Of a stretch of 64,000 bases of DNA, positions 46,084 to 54,219 are shown one piece after another. Origin of the DNA: Vibrio hibernica (GTDB taxonomy: Bacteria > Pseudomonadota > Gammaproteobacteria > Enterobacterales > Vibrionaceae); NCBI RefSeq assembly GCF_015223435.1, contig NZ_VHKO01000003.1:62001-126000 (forward strand). The letters run 5' to 3'. The notes below the pieces were generated by a model that worked only from the letters and a program-made list of their open reading frames with translations, was not told the origin of the DNA and did not search any database. Every line of letters starts with the position of its first letter. Position 1 is the first letter of the stretch. The position numbers were made by a program, and so were the translations under genes.

Positions 46084-46917
46084 ATGTTTCAATGGTTAAC
46101 CTATCAATGGCAATTATTGTTGCTAGCAATTGGATTTTTCTCACGCCTTCCTATTCCTGTCAGCACTCCTTATAGTGATATTCGCATGAATCATAGTGGA
46201 CGTTATTTTCCACTCGTGGGTTTATTACTTGGAGGCATGTGCGCACTCGTTTATACCCTTGCTCATTTTGTTCTGCCCGTGTCTACGAGCTTATTTTTAA
46301 TGATGGTGTTTAGTTTAATGCTAACTGGCGCTTTCCATGAGGATGGCTTGGCAGATATGGCTGACGGTATTGGTGGAGGGATGACCGTTGAACGCCGGTT
46401 ATCAATAATGAAAGATAGCCGAATCGGAACTTACGGTGCATCAGCATTGATGATGGCGTTACTCGGAAAATTTGTGTTGTTGAACGAGGTTGAAAAACTC
46501 GACTCATTAGTCATGATCGTGATTATTGCTTATGGTTTCAGCCGCAGTATGGCAGCCAGTTTTATTTATGATATGCCTTATGTGACACAAAGTGATGGCA
46601 GTAAAAGTAAGCCATTAGCAAATCAACAAAGCACCGCTGAACTTAGTGTTATTCTGCTCACTGGAATCTTACCTTTATTGTGGTTAAGTCCAAGTGTGGT
46701 CGTGATTTTATTGATTAGCTTTATGTTATTACGTTTTAGTTTTAAGCATTGGTTATTAGATCGTTTGGATGGTTTTACTGGAGATTGTCTCGGTGCGGCA
46801 CAGCAGTTATCGGAATTGATTTTTTACCTCATTATTGTTGGGGCGAGTCCTGTCTTTCAGCATCAAGAACGTACTCTTTATTTACTGCTTGATGTCTTAA
46901 AAGGGTGGATGATATGA
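46084..46917 (+). CDS. cobS: Adenosylcobinamide-GDP ribazoletransferase CobS
   Basis: 277 residues, integral membrane with five to seven helices. It joins alpha-ribazole to adenosylcobinamide-GDP, the last nucleotide-loop step of cobalamin. Family motifs are FFSRLPIP near the start, the metal-binding FHEDGLADMADGIGGG (about 87-102), MKDSRIGTYGASAL and GFTGDCLGAAQQLSEL. AAGGG stands 8 nt before the ATG. The stop overlaps the cobU start by 4 nt (ATGA). Confidence 0.95.
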   Translation: MFQWLTYQWQLLLLAIGFFSRLPIPVSTPYSDIRMNHSGRYFPLVGLLLGGMCALVYTLAHFVLPVSTSLFLMMVFSLMLTGAFHEDGLADMADGIGGGMTVERRLSIMKDSRIGTYGASALMMALLGKFVLLNEVEKLDSLVMIVIIAYGFSRSMAASFIYDMPYVTQSDGSKSKPLANQQSTAELSVILLTGILPLLWLSPSVVVILLISFMLLRFSFKHWLLDRLDGFTGDCLGAAQQLSELIFYLIIVGASPVFQHQERTLYLLLDVLKGWMI

Positions 46918-47447
46918 AACAGTTGATTTTAGGTGGTGCGCGCTCAGGTAAATCCAGTTTTGCTGAACAACAAGCTCAATCTTTAGTTCAAAAAAACGGC
47001 TTCACTTTGCATTATATTGCTACCGCCTTATCGTTGGATGATGAAATGACGGAACGGATTGAGCACCATCAAGCAAGGCGAGGATCTGAATGGATTCTAC
47101 ATGAATCACCTTATCAACTTTGTGAAAAACTACCCCAATTTACGCCAACAGATGTCGTGTTGATCGACTGCTTAACCTTGTGGCTGAATAACCAAATCTT
47201 TCAGTTAGGTGAGAATGCGAATGGTAAAACGCTCACGCAATGCGTTGATAAATTAGTCAAAGCTATTGAGCAGTCTCAAGCTCATATCATTTTGGTTTCC
47301 AATGAAGTAGGGATGGGCATTGTGCCATTGGGTGAAGTCTCTCGTTTATTTGTCGATCATTCCGGGTGGATGAATCAATCCATCGCGAAATCGGTGGATA
47401 GTGTGACGTTCGTGGCGGCGGGTTTACCGTTAAAATTAAAAGGGTAA
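46914..47447 (+). CDS. cobU: Adenosylcobinamide kinase/phosphate guanylyltransferase CobU
   Basis: 177 residues from ATG 46914, coupled to cobS through ATGA; an earlier ATG at 46905 is less likely. The P-loop GGARSGKSSFAE is at 6-17, then YIATALSLDDEMTERIEHHQARRGSEW with the guanylylated histidine region, CLTLWLNN and VSNEVGMGIVPLGEVSRLF. It phosphorylates and guanylylates adenosylcobinamide in assimilation of cobinamides. Confidence 0.95.
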   Translation: MKQLILGGARSGKSSFAEQQAQSLVQKNGFTLHYIATALSLDDEMTERIEHHQARRGSEWILHESPYQLCEKLPQFTPTDVVLIDCLTLWLNNQIFQLGENANGKTLTQCVDKLVKAIEQSQAHIILVSNEVGMGIVPLGEVSRLFVDHSGWMNQSIAKSVDSVTFVAAGLPLKLKG

Positions 47448-47450
47448 GTA

Positions 47451-48074
47451 GTGGAAGAAAAATATCATACCCAGACACTGTATTTAATCCGTCATGCAAA
47501 AGTGATTGGCGATCCTGCTTTATATGGTCATACGGATGCTAAAGTTAATGGTGAAGATAATCAGAATATTGCATTAAGGTTGAGTGGGTTAGATTTTACG
47601 CCTGATTGCATTGTGACATCGTCACTTTATCGCTGTCATAGTTTGGCAACCGAAATTGCTCGGCATTATCCAATTTCAATACAAGTTAATGCTCAATTTA
47701 AAGAGATGAATTTTGGTGATTTTGACGGGATCCTTTTTGATGAATTGAGTCAAGAGTGGACACAATTAGAGCGTTTTTGGGCAGATCCAGCCGAGTATCC
47801 TTTACCGAATAGTGAGCTTTTGTCGGCTTTTTATGATCGCATAACTCAAGCTTGGCAGCAGCTACTTGATGCTCAAAGCGGCGATGGTTTGCTAATTTGC
47901 CATGGTGGTGTGATTCGGATGATTTTGGCAGGAATACTTGGTGTCGATTTTAAACAACCGCAATGGCATTCCAGTTTACAAATAGCCAATGGAAGTACTA
48001 CACAGATTGATATTTTGAGAGATAGCAGTGGTAAAGTTTTAGGGACAAAAGTCGTTAATATTAATCAACTGTGA
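47451..48074 (+). CDS. cobC: Histidine phosphatase, probable alpha-ribazole phosphatase CobC
   Basis: 207 residues from a GTG at 47451 with AGGG upstream, 3 nt after cobU. The catalytic histidine is in LYLIRHAKV (RHA instead of the usual RHG), followed by SSLYRCHSLATEIA, FKEMNFGDFDG and the second histidine in LLICHGGVIRMIL. CobC removes the 5'-phosphate in lower-ligand assembly; the assignment relies on the cobSU context. Only these three cob genes are here, so this is the salvage end of the pathway. Confidence 0.88.
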   Translation: MEEKYHTQTLYLIRHAKVIGDPALYGHTDAKVNGEDNQNIALRLSGLDFTPDCIVTSSLYRCHSLATEIARHYPISIQVNAQFKEMNFGDFDGILFDELSQEWTQLERFWADPAEYPLPNSELLSAFYDRITQAWQQLLDAQSGDGLLICHGGVIRMILAGILGVDFKQPQWHSSLQIANGSTTQIDILRDSSGKVLGTKVVNINQL

Positions 48075-48149
48075 TTTTCAGAATTTAATGAATAAATGTA
48101 TGAGTAGCAAATATGCCACCTGATGATAAAGGTATGATTTAAATACAAT

Positions 48150-48186
48150 AAAGCCAACCTTAATAATACTAAGGCTGGCTTTGTGT
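48150..48186. terminator. Bidirectional terminator between cobC and yajQ
   Basis: AAAGCCAACCTTA / TAAGGCTGGCTTT, 13 positions with one mismatch (a G-U pair in the minus transcript), and a 7-nt loop. Converging genes stop on both sides. Confidence 0.8.
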
Positions 48187-48203
48187 TTATCACTTAAAGA
48201 CGG

Positions 48204-48686
48204 TTAATCTTTAAAATTATTAAACTGGAAAGGTTGTTCCAACTCAGAATTACGAATAGCAGCCATCGCTTCTTGTAAATCATCACGTTTTTTGCCAGTG
48301 ACTCGCACTTTATCGCCTTGGATAGCGGCTTGAACTTTTAATTTAGCTTCTTTAATTAACTTAACGACTTTCTTCGCGATATCTTGCTCAATGCCTTGCT
48401 TAAAGCTCGCTTCTTGTGTCCATGTTTTACCTGTTTGATCGGGTTTCTTTAAATCAACAGAGTTAGCATCAACACCGCGTTTGGCTAATTGGCCGCGTAG
48501 CATGGTCATCATTTGACCGAGTTGATAATCATTTTCAGCTGAAAGTTTTACTATGTCGTTTTTAAATTCGAATTTGGCTTCGACATTACGAAAGTCAAAA
48601 CGAGTATCAAGTTCACGGTTAGCATTTTCAGCCGCATTACGTACTTCAACGCTGTCTACTTCAGAAATAATATCAAATGAAGGCAT
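48204..48686 (-). CDS. yajQ: YajQ-family nucleotide/c-di-GMP-binding protein
   Basis: 160 residues. Strong family match: [20 protein letters not shown] at the start, [13 protein letters not shown], then [51 protein letters not shown], and a C-terminus [12 protein letters not shown]. YajQ folds as two RNP-like domains; members bind c-di-GMP or nucleic acid. AAAGGA precedes the ATG. It is 19 nt downstream of aroH in the same direction, so co-transcription is likely. Confidence 0.94.
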   Translation of the reverse strand: MPSFDIISEVDSVEVRNAAENANRELDTRFDFRNVEAKFEFKNDIVKLSAENDYQLGQMMTMLRGQLAKRGVDANSVDLKKPDQTGKTWTQEASFKQGIEQDIAKKVVKLIKEAKLKVQAAIQGDKVRVTGKKRDDLQEAMAAIRNSELEQPFQFNNFKD

Positions 48687-48705
48687 GAGGTTAGTCCTTT
48701 CTATT

Positions 48706-49782
48706 TTATTTATTGGTTATATTTTTAGTGGCTACTGCCTGAATTGATGCCGCTAACATATCTAGCATGGTCACCGTATCGTTCCAGCTTAAACATGGGT
48801 CAGTAATAGACTTACCATAAACCAAGTTATCCAGATCGCTCATTGGTTGATTGCCTTCTTCAATAAAGCTTTCCGCCATTATTCCAGCGATATAGGTCGA
48901 GCCACTTTCAATTTGTTGGCAGATGTTTTTTGCTACATCGAGTTGTTTACGGTGTTCTTTTTGGCAGTTGGCATGACTAAAATCTACTACAAGACGAGGT
49001 ATTAATTCAACCTCAGCTAATTGTTGGCAAGCTTGTGTTACAGAGTCCACATCAAAATTTGGACCAGAATCGCCACCACGTAAAATCGTATGTCCATATG
49101 GATTACCGGCAGTGCGGTATACCGTCATGCGGCCATTTTTATCTGGAGAGCAAAAATAATGAGAGGCTTGCGCTGCGCGGATGGCGTCAGTAGCAATTTT
49201 AACATTGCCATTGGTGCCATTTTTGAAACCAACTGGGCAAGAAAGAGCAGACGCCATTTCTCGGTGTATTTGAGATTCGGTTGTACGAGCACCAATAGCG
49301 CCCCACGAAATTAAATCGGCAATATATTGACCGGTGATCATATCTAAAAACTCAGTGGCGGTTGCCAGGCCAAGCGTGTTGATATCAAGCAGAAGTTTGC
49401 GCGCTTTGTGTAAGCCCGCTTCTAAGGCATAGCTGCCATCAAGATTAGGATCTGACACTAAGCCTTTCCAGCCAATAATGGTGCGAGGTTTTTCAAAGTA
49501 AGTACGCATTACAATAAAAAGCTGATCTTTATATTGCTCTTGAAGAGCATTTAAACGTTGAGCGTAATCTAATGCTGCATCGGTATCATGGACGGAACAT
49601 GGACCAACCACTACTAATAAACGATGATCGTTACCCGAAAGAATCGCTTCAATTTGACGGCGAGAAGATTCGATATGTTCGGCAATGCTATCGGAAAGTG
49701 GGTGAGCTTGGGTGAGTTCTAGAGGAGTAGGCATCGGGCCAAGTGCTTGCGTTCTTAATTCATCTGTTTTTACGTGTGTCAT
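48706..49782 (-). CDS. aroH: 3-deoxy-7-phosphoheptulonate synthase, AroH-like
   Basis: 358 residues, class I alpha DAHP synthase. It joins PEP and erythrose 4-phosphate, the first step of aromatic synthesis. Blocks include [59 protein letters not shown] and [13 protein letters not shown]. Residues after the last motif ([32 protein letters not shown]) follow E. coli AroH more than AroF or AroG, which suggests the tryptophan-sensitive type; feedback type is inferred. I see no TrpR operator. It is divergent from the PEP-synthase-like gene. Confidence 0.9.
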   Translation of the reverse strand: MTHVKTDELRTQALGPMPTPLELTQAHPLSDSIAEHIESSRRQIEAILSGNDHRLLVVVGPCSVHDTDAALDYAQRLNALQEQYKDQLFIVMRTYFEKPRTIIGWKGLVSDPNLDGSYALEAGLHKARKLLLDINTLGLATATEFLDMITGQYIADLISWGAIGARTTESQIHREMASALSCPVGFKNGTNGNVKIATDAIRAAQASHYFCSPDKNGRMTVYRTAGNPYGHTILRGGDSGPNFDVDSVTQACQQLAEVELIPRLVVDFSHANCQKEHRKQLDVAKNICQQIESGSTYIAGIMAESFIEEGNQPMSDLDNLVYGKSITDPCLSWNDTVTMLDMLAASIQAVATKNITNK

Positions 49783-49990
49783 TCGACTGTCTTATTGATT
49801 AAAAGGTACACCCGCTAAAGATAACGGAAATGGGCAAGCTAATAAACGCCAGATTGATTTTTATCCATAAGAATGGCGGAATTTATTGAAATATTTTCGA
49901 TTAAACAGGGTGTAATGATTTTTTCGCTTGTTTTGTTGATGTTTCGTCAGTATTTTCTTTGTATATCAGATGTATTTAAACGGAGTAGTT

Positions 49991-50899
49991 ATGTCTCACA
50001 CAAATCATGGAAAGATCCCAGAACACCTGTTATTGGGTGATGTTCTTTCGTCGAAATCAAGCCATTGTATTGAAGAGGCGCAGCATTTATATGTTTCTTT
50101 TAGTGATTTGGTTTTAGAAAATATTGCTTATCATCCTCAAATTGGTTTGCATCTGGATGCGTTAACCGAACAAGAAAAAATTGAATTGTCATCAATATTA
50201 AATCGCCGAGAGCTGACATCTAGCGACGTGGATGAGCATTTTATTCAAACTTTAATGAGCTTGATTGAGTCAGCGGTAAAACCTTCTCATCAACAAATCA
50301 GAGTTTGTTTATCTGATGCGGATAGCCATCAATATGCTGCATTGTTAGGTGGTCATATTGAGGCTCAAGAAGTGAACCCTGCGATTGGGCTTAGGGGTGT
50401 TGCTCGCTTTGCTTCTCTTGAGCATACCCATTCGTTTGAGTTGGAATGCCAAGTAGTAAAACAATTACGTGCGAAAGGGTTAGATATTGAAATTGTGGTG
50501 CCATTTGTTCGCGCATTAAGTGATGCCGCTACGATCATTGATCGTCTTGCCGTTCAGGGGCTGCCGCGTGGTTTGAATGGATTAAAAGTCTGGTTTTGTT
50601 GTGATGCGCCCGCTTCCGTATTATTAGCGGATCGTTTACTGCAATATTTCGATGGCATGGTGGTGAATACCAATAACTTGACTCAATTAACTATCGGTGC
50701 GGATCAAGATAATGCCACCTTAGGTTCGCTATTTAATCCTGAAAATGAAGCGGTGGTTTTACTGATTAATCAAGCAGTAAGAACCGCTCAACAAGTGAAT
50801 AAGCCCTGTATAGTGTATTGTCAAAAATTGGCAGAGTATTCTAGAATTCAAGAGGTTTTACTCGATCAAGACGGTTTACAGGTACTTGCTGGCGGTTAA
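49991..50899 (+). CDS. Stand-alone PEP-synthase C-terminal-domain-like protein, probably inactive
   Basis: 302 residues from ATG 49991 (GGAG 5 nt upstream). It aligns with the last 300 residues of PEP synthase PpsA: QIRVCLSDADSHQYAALLGG, NPAIGLRGVARF, FELECQVVKQLR, VPFVRALSDA, LLADRLLQYFDG and TNNLTQLTIGADQD. The N-terminal ATP-grasp and swivelling histidine domains are missing. Key catalytic residues are altered: the MCEIPS glutamate is D (CCDAPAS), the SND aspartate is N (TNNLTQ), and GICGQGPS is lost (IVYCQKLAE). It may bind PEP without catalysis. It is divergent from aroH, a PEP-using enzyme. Confidence 0.8.
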   Translation: MSHTNHGKIPEHLLLGDVLSSKSSHCIEEAQHLYVSFSDLVLENIAYHPQIGLHLDALTEQEKIELSSILNRRELTSSDVDEHFIQTLMSLIESAVKPSHQQIRVCLSDADSHQYAALLGGHIEAQEVNPAIGLRGVARFASLEHTHSFELECQVVKQLRAKGLDIEIVVPFVRALSDAATIIDRLAVQGLPRGLNGLKVWFCCDAPASVLLADRLLQYFDGMVVNTNNLTQLTIGADQDNATLGSLFNPENEAVVLLINQAVRTAQQVNKPCIVYCQKLAEYSRIQEVLLDQDGLQVLAGG

Positions 50900-50943
50900 T
50901 TTAAATCCGCTTTTTTATATTAAATTTATTTGCCTTTCACCAC

Positions 50944-50973
50944 AAACCGACCATTTATATGGTCGGTTTTTTT
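50944..50973 (+). terminator. Terminator after the PEP-synthase-like gene
   Basis: A perfect 11-bp stem, AAACCGACCAT / ATGGTCGGTTT, with a TTAT loop and seven T in total on the descending side. Confidence 0.92.
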
Positions 50974-51079
50974 ATCTCTATAACAAGTTTGAACATTGCT
51001 AATTGACTTAAATGTTAATAGTAAGTTAACTGGTCTGATGTGATGATTATTCCACCAGTTTAGTAATATGAGGATGAAC

Positions 51080-51556
51080 ATGGATATTTTAACTTCTGCA
51101 AATCAACATTTGGTGTATTTCGGTGAACAATTGGTTCCAATGATAGGGTACTGCAAACCGGAGATCATTAAGCTCACTCAAGAGTCGGTTGAGATTAAAA
51201 TGCCATTAATGAAATCGACTAAAAATCACCTGAATAGTATGTATTTTGGTGCATTAGCGGTTGGTGCAGATACGGCGGGTGGTTTTTTAGCAATTAGTAA
51301 ATCAGAACAGATGGGACAAAAAATATCGTTAGCGTTTAAAGCCGTGAAAGCGGAATTTTTAGTAAGGCCTGAAGCGGATGTCGTGTTTGTATGTAATGAC
51401 GGAAAACTGATAGATCAAATGCTAGCTGAAACGATGAATACAGGCTTGAGAGTAAATCAAGTGGTGACGATAACCGCACTTTGCCCAAGTCTAAATGGCG
51501 ATGATCCAATGGCTATTTTCAAATTAACACTGTCTGTAAAAGCGATGAAAAATTGA
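51080..51556 (+). CDS. Hotdog-fold thioesterase-like protein (PaaI/DUF4442 type)
   Basis: 158 residues from ATG 51080 (AGGA 5 nt upstream; ATG 51068 also in frame). A hotdog layout is visible: a long N-terminal helix region, VEIKMPLMKSTKNHLNSMYFGALAVGADTAGGFLAI (central helix wrapped by strands) and a C-terminal strand pair. The NSMYFGALAVGAD segment matches the DUF4442/PaaI-like acyl-CoA thioesterases. Substrate unknown. The acyl-CoA ligase gene follows after 210 bp, fitting fatty-acyl metabolism. Confidence 0.8.
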   Translation: MDILTSANQHLVYFGEQLVPMIGYCKPEIIKLTQESVEIKMPLMKSTKNHLNSMYFGALAVGADTAGGFLAISKSEQMGQKISLAFKAVKAEFLVRPEADVVFVCNDGKLIDQMLAETMNTGLRVNQVVTITALCPSLNGDDPMAIFKLTLSVKAMKN

Positions 51557-51766
51557 GGTATTAGTAATACTAAAAACATGATGAAGAGCAGTGTACTCAT
51601 TGGTATCGGTAATGTATTTGTTGTTGCGACATAAAAACTTACAAGTGTAAGCAGAAATCTATAGCGTTTGTTAGGTTGGTGAGTAAAATGCCAATAAAAA
51701 ATAACACCTGTAAGCTCAAATAAACTAAACCATCACAATTAAGATTGGTTAATAGGTAAATACAGC

Positions 51767-53566
51767 ATGTCATTAGAACTATATCACCCAGTTCGTTCGC
51801 TTTATAAACAAGTTCAAGTGCAGCCAGCTAAAATTGCACTTGAAGGCTTCGAATTAGCAGCGCCTTGGGATCAAGTTTCGTGGAGCCGATTCGATGCGAT
51901 ATCAACTAAAATGGCGCAAGTTTTAATTCATTTTGGGGTGGGAATTCAAGATAAGTGTGCGATCTTATCGGACAACAAACCTCAATGGACTTGTGCTGAT
52001 ATTGCTTGCTTGAAAGCGCGTGCTGTCGTTGTCCCTATCTATCCAACCAGCACTTCAGAACAAGCTCGTTATATTATTAACGATGCCCAAGTGGGGGTTA
52101 TTTTTGTCGATACTGCTGAGCAATATAAAGTTGCCTGTAACCTACAAGTGCATAGTAATAGTATTTCTCATATTGTGGTTTTTGATCCAAAGGCAGCATT
52201 ACTGAATACCGAATATCATCATCATTTTGATGCTTTAATTAGCGATGAAACATTCGTTACGAAAGAATGTGAAACTCAATTGCAGCAACGTTTAGCCGAT
52301 GCCCACCTTGATGATTTATTAACCTTGATTTATACCTCTGGCACCACAGGCGATCCTAAAGGCGTTATGCTCGATCATAAAAATATTGCTTCGACGATGC
52401 GCCAGCATGATGAAAAACTTGCCTTTTCTGCTGGTGATGTGTCATTGGCATTTTTACCGCTTAGTCATGTATTTGAGCGAGCTTGGAGTTTCTATGTGTT
52501 ATGCCGAGGAGGTAAAAATGTATACCTCGCCGATACGAATAAAGTGAAAGAGGCGATTGCACAAGTTCGCCCAAATACCATGTGTGTGGTGCCCCGATTT
52601 TTAGAAAAAGTATACAGCGCCGTACAGGCAAAAGTGTCTAAAGGCTCATCTACGCAGCAAAAAATATTTGCTTGGGCGTTATCGGTTGGTACTAAGCATT
52701 TTGAAATTCTACAGAATAGAGAAAAAGGGAATGTGTGGTTAAGTATTCAGCAAACACTCGCCACTAAATTGGTTTTTTCGAAGCTTCAGCAAGTGCTTGG
52801 TGGTCGTCTCAAGTTTATGCCTTGTGGTGGAGCTGCATTAGATAAAGAAGTTGCAAGCTTTTTTCATGCGATAAACGTACCAGTGTTATGCGGTTATGGT
52901 ATGACGGAAACAACCGCTACGGTGACATGCAATACAATTGTAAATCGTGTATCAGGGTCAAATGGTCAAATGTTGAGTGAAACCGACGTTAAAATCGGAG
53001 AAGGTAATGAAGTATTAGTACGAGGCGATACGGTGATGCGAGGCTATTATAACCGGCCAATAGACACAGAAAATGCGTTTCAAGATGGTTGGCTAAAAAC
53101 TGGTGATGCCGGTGAGTTTGATGCTAACGGTAATTTATATATTACCGATCGTATTAAAGAGCTAATGAAAACGTCGAATGGTAAATACATTGCGCCTCAA
53201 CGTGTGGAAGGAAAAGTTGGGTGTTGTCCGTTCATTGAACAAATCGCAGTGATTGCCGACCAACGTAATTATGTAACGGCTTTGATTGTACCTGCTTTTG
53301 AATCGCTCGAAGCTTGGGCAAGAGATAGGGGTTTACAGTTTGAATCCTCGATTGATCTGCTTCGCAATCATCATGTGATTGAACATTTTGAAAATCGCTT
53401 AAAAGTATTACAGCAAGAATTAGCAGGTTTTGAGAAAATCAAAAGATTCACGTTGTTGTCAGAAGCATTTTCGATAGAGAAAGGTTTAATCACTCCAACG
53501 TTAAAATTACGGCGTAAAAATATTGACCAAACGTATGCCTCTGAAATCCAAGCTATGTACCATTAA
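51767..53566 (+). CDS. Long-chain fatty acid-CoA ligase (AMP-binding, Faa1/FadD15 type)
   Basis: 599 residues of the ANL superfamily. The P-loop LIYTSGTTGDPKGVML is at about 186-201, then FLPLSHVFERAWSFYVL, GGAALDKEVASFFHAI, GYGMTETTATVTCN, the D of TGDAGEFDANGNLYITDRIKELMKTSNGKYIAP, and a C-terminal catalytic lysine region KGLITPTLKLRRKNI. It activates long-chain fatty acids to CoA thioesters at the membrane. AGG precedes the ATG at a longish distance. Monocistronic by appearance. Confidence 0.92.
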   Translation: MSLELYHPVRSLYKQVQVQPAKIALEGFELAAPWDQVSWSRFDAISTKMAQVLIHFGVGIQDKCAILSDNKPQWTCADIACLKARAVVVPIYPTSTSEQARYIINDAQVGVIFVDTAEQYKVACNLQVHSNSISHIVVFDPKAALLNTEYHHHFDALISDETFVTKECETQLQQRLADAHLDDLLTLIYTSGTTGDPKGVMLDHKNIASTMRQHDEKLAFSAGDVSLAFLPLSHVFERAWSFYVLCRGGKNVYLADTNKVKEAIAQVRPNTMCVVPRFLEKVYSAVQAKVSKGSSTQQKIFAWALSVGTKHFEILQNREKGNVWLSIQQTLATKLVFSKLQQVLGGRLKFMPCGGAALDKEVASFFHAINVPVLCGYGMTETTATVTCNTIVNRVSGSNGQMLSETDVKIGEGNEVLVRGDTVMRGYYNRPIDTENAFQDGWLKTGDAGEFDANGNLYITDRIKELMKTSNGKYIAPQRVEGKVGCCPFIEQIAVIADQRNYVTALIVPAFESLEAWARDRGLQFESSIDLLRNHHVIEHFENRLKVLQQELAGFEKIKRFTLLSEAFSIEKGLITPTLKLRRKNIDQTYASEIQAMYH

Positions 53567-54219
53567 TTACAGGAAGTAAGACGGCTATATATCAACGAAT
53601 TAAAATTCAACTGACGATTAGACATAAAAGAAACGCATCTGAGTCTTAAAATAAGATTGCTAACAAAATATTAATTATGTTATTTTTGCGGCAATCTTGA
53701 GGAATATAAGTTGTACCTTGGGGGATACGCGTAAGGACATTCAAGCTGATTGTGCCATTACGTATGAGTAGGTACTGATAAACGTTTATCAGTAGAAGGG
53801 ATAAAAATGCTGAGATAAAGGTAGCATTTATATAGGAAGCCCAACATTGAACACGTTAGCCACGATTTTTAAAATCAGCTTTATAAGCATAAATAAAATC
53901 ATCAACCAAATTATTTTGTTGATGACACTTATCAATTCGACGCGATTTTCATGCTATTGCTGCATGCCACTTAATCGCCGCACGTCAAGCCTTACCGAAC
54001 CTTGATTTAATACGACTTTAAAACGTTAGCATACTTATGATGGCTTTAATTTAGCGTGTATCTTTACGCTATTTTTCCATATAGGTTTGTTTTCGATTTC
54101 CTTTTGTGTTTTAAACGAATCCTTATTTATAGTTTGAATAAGGTTATTTAGGTTGGTTGCTTTTTCTACCCCAGTTGACTGGAAAGAAAAGTATACAATT
54201 ACATTGAAGAGTTACTGAG
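53567..54219. other. 653-bp non-coding, hairpin-rich leader of the norspermidine operon
   Basis: No ORF of note. Three structured spots are seen. AAGATTGC (53653-53660) pairs with GCAATCTT (53691-53698), with an inner TAACA/TGTTA. A perfect 22-bp palindrome lies at 53773-53794. A nested hairpin at 53942-53978 has GCGATT/AATCGC outside and CATGC/GCATG inside. None is followed by a T run. A TATACAAT at 54192 has no properly spaced -35. I cannot assign a known riboswitch class. Confidence 0.6.
53773..53794. promoter_or_regulatory. Perfect 22-bp palindrome, possible operator
   Basis: The half site TACTGATAAAC is followed at once by its reverse complement with no spacer. It lies 426 bp upstream of the aminotransferase/decarboxylase gene. 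A dimeric repressor operator or a cruciform/hairpin are both possible. Confidence 0.5.

Noticed and set aside
51592..51635. 18-codon ORF between the thioesterase and acyl-CoA ligase genes
   Set aside because: No SD, very short and without recognisable content.
54175..54199. TTGACT / TATACAAT promoter before the norspermidine operon
   Set aside because: The two boxes are only 11 nt apart, too close for a sigma-70 promoter.
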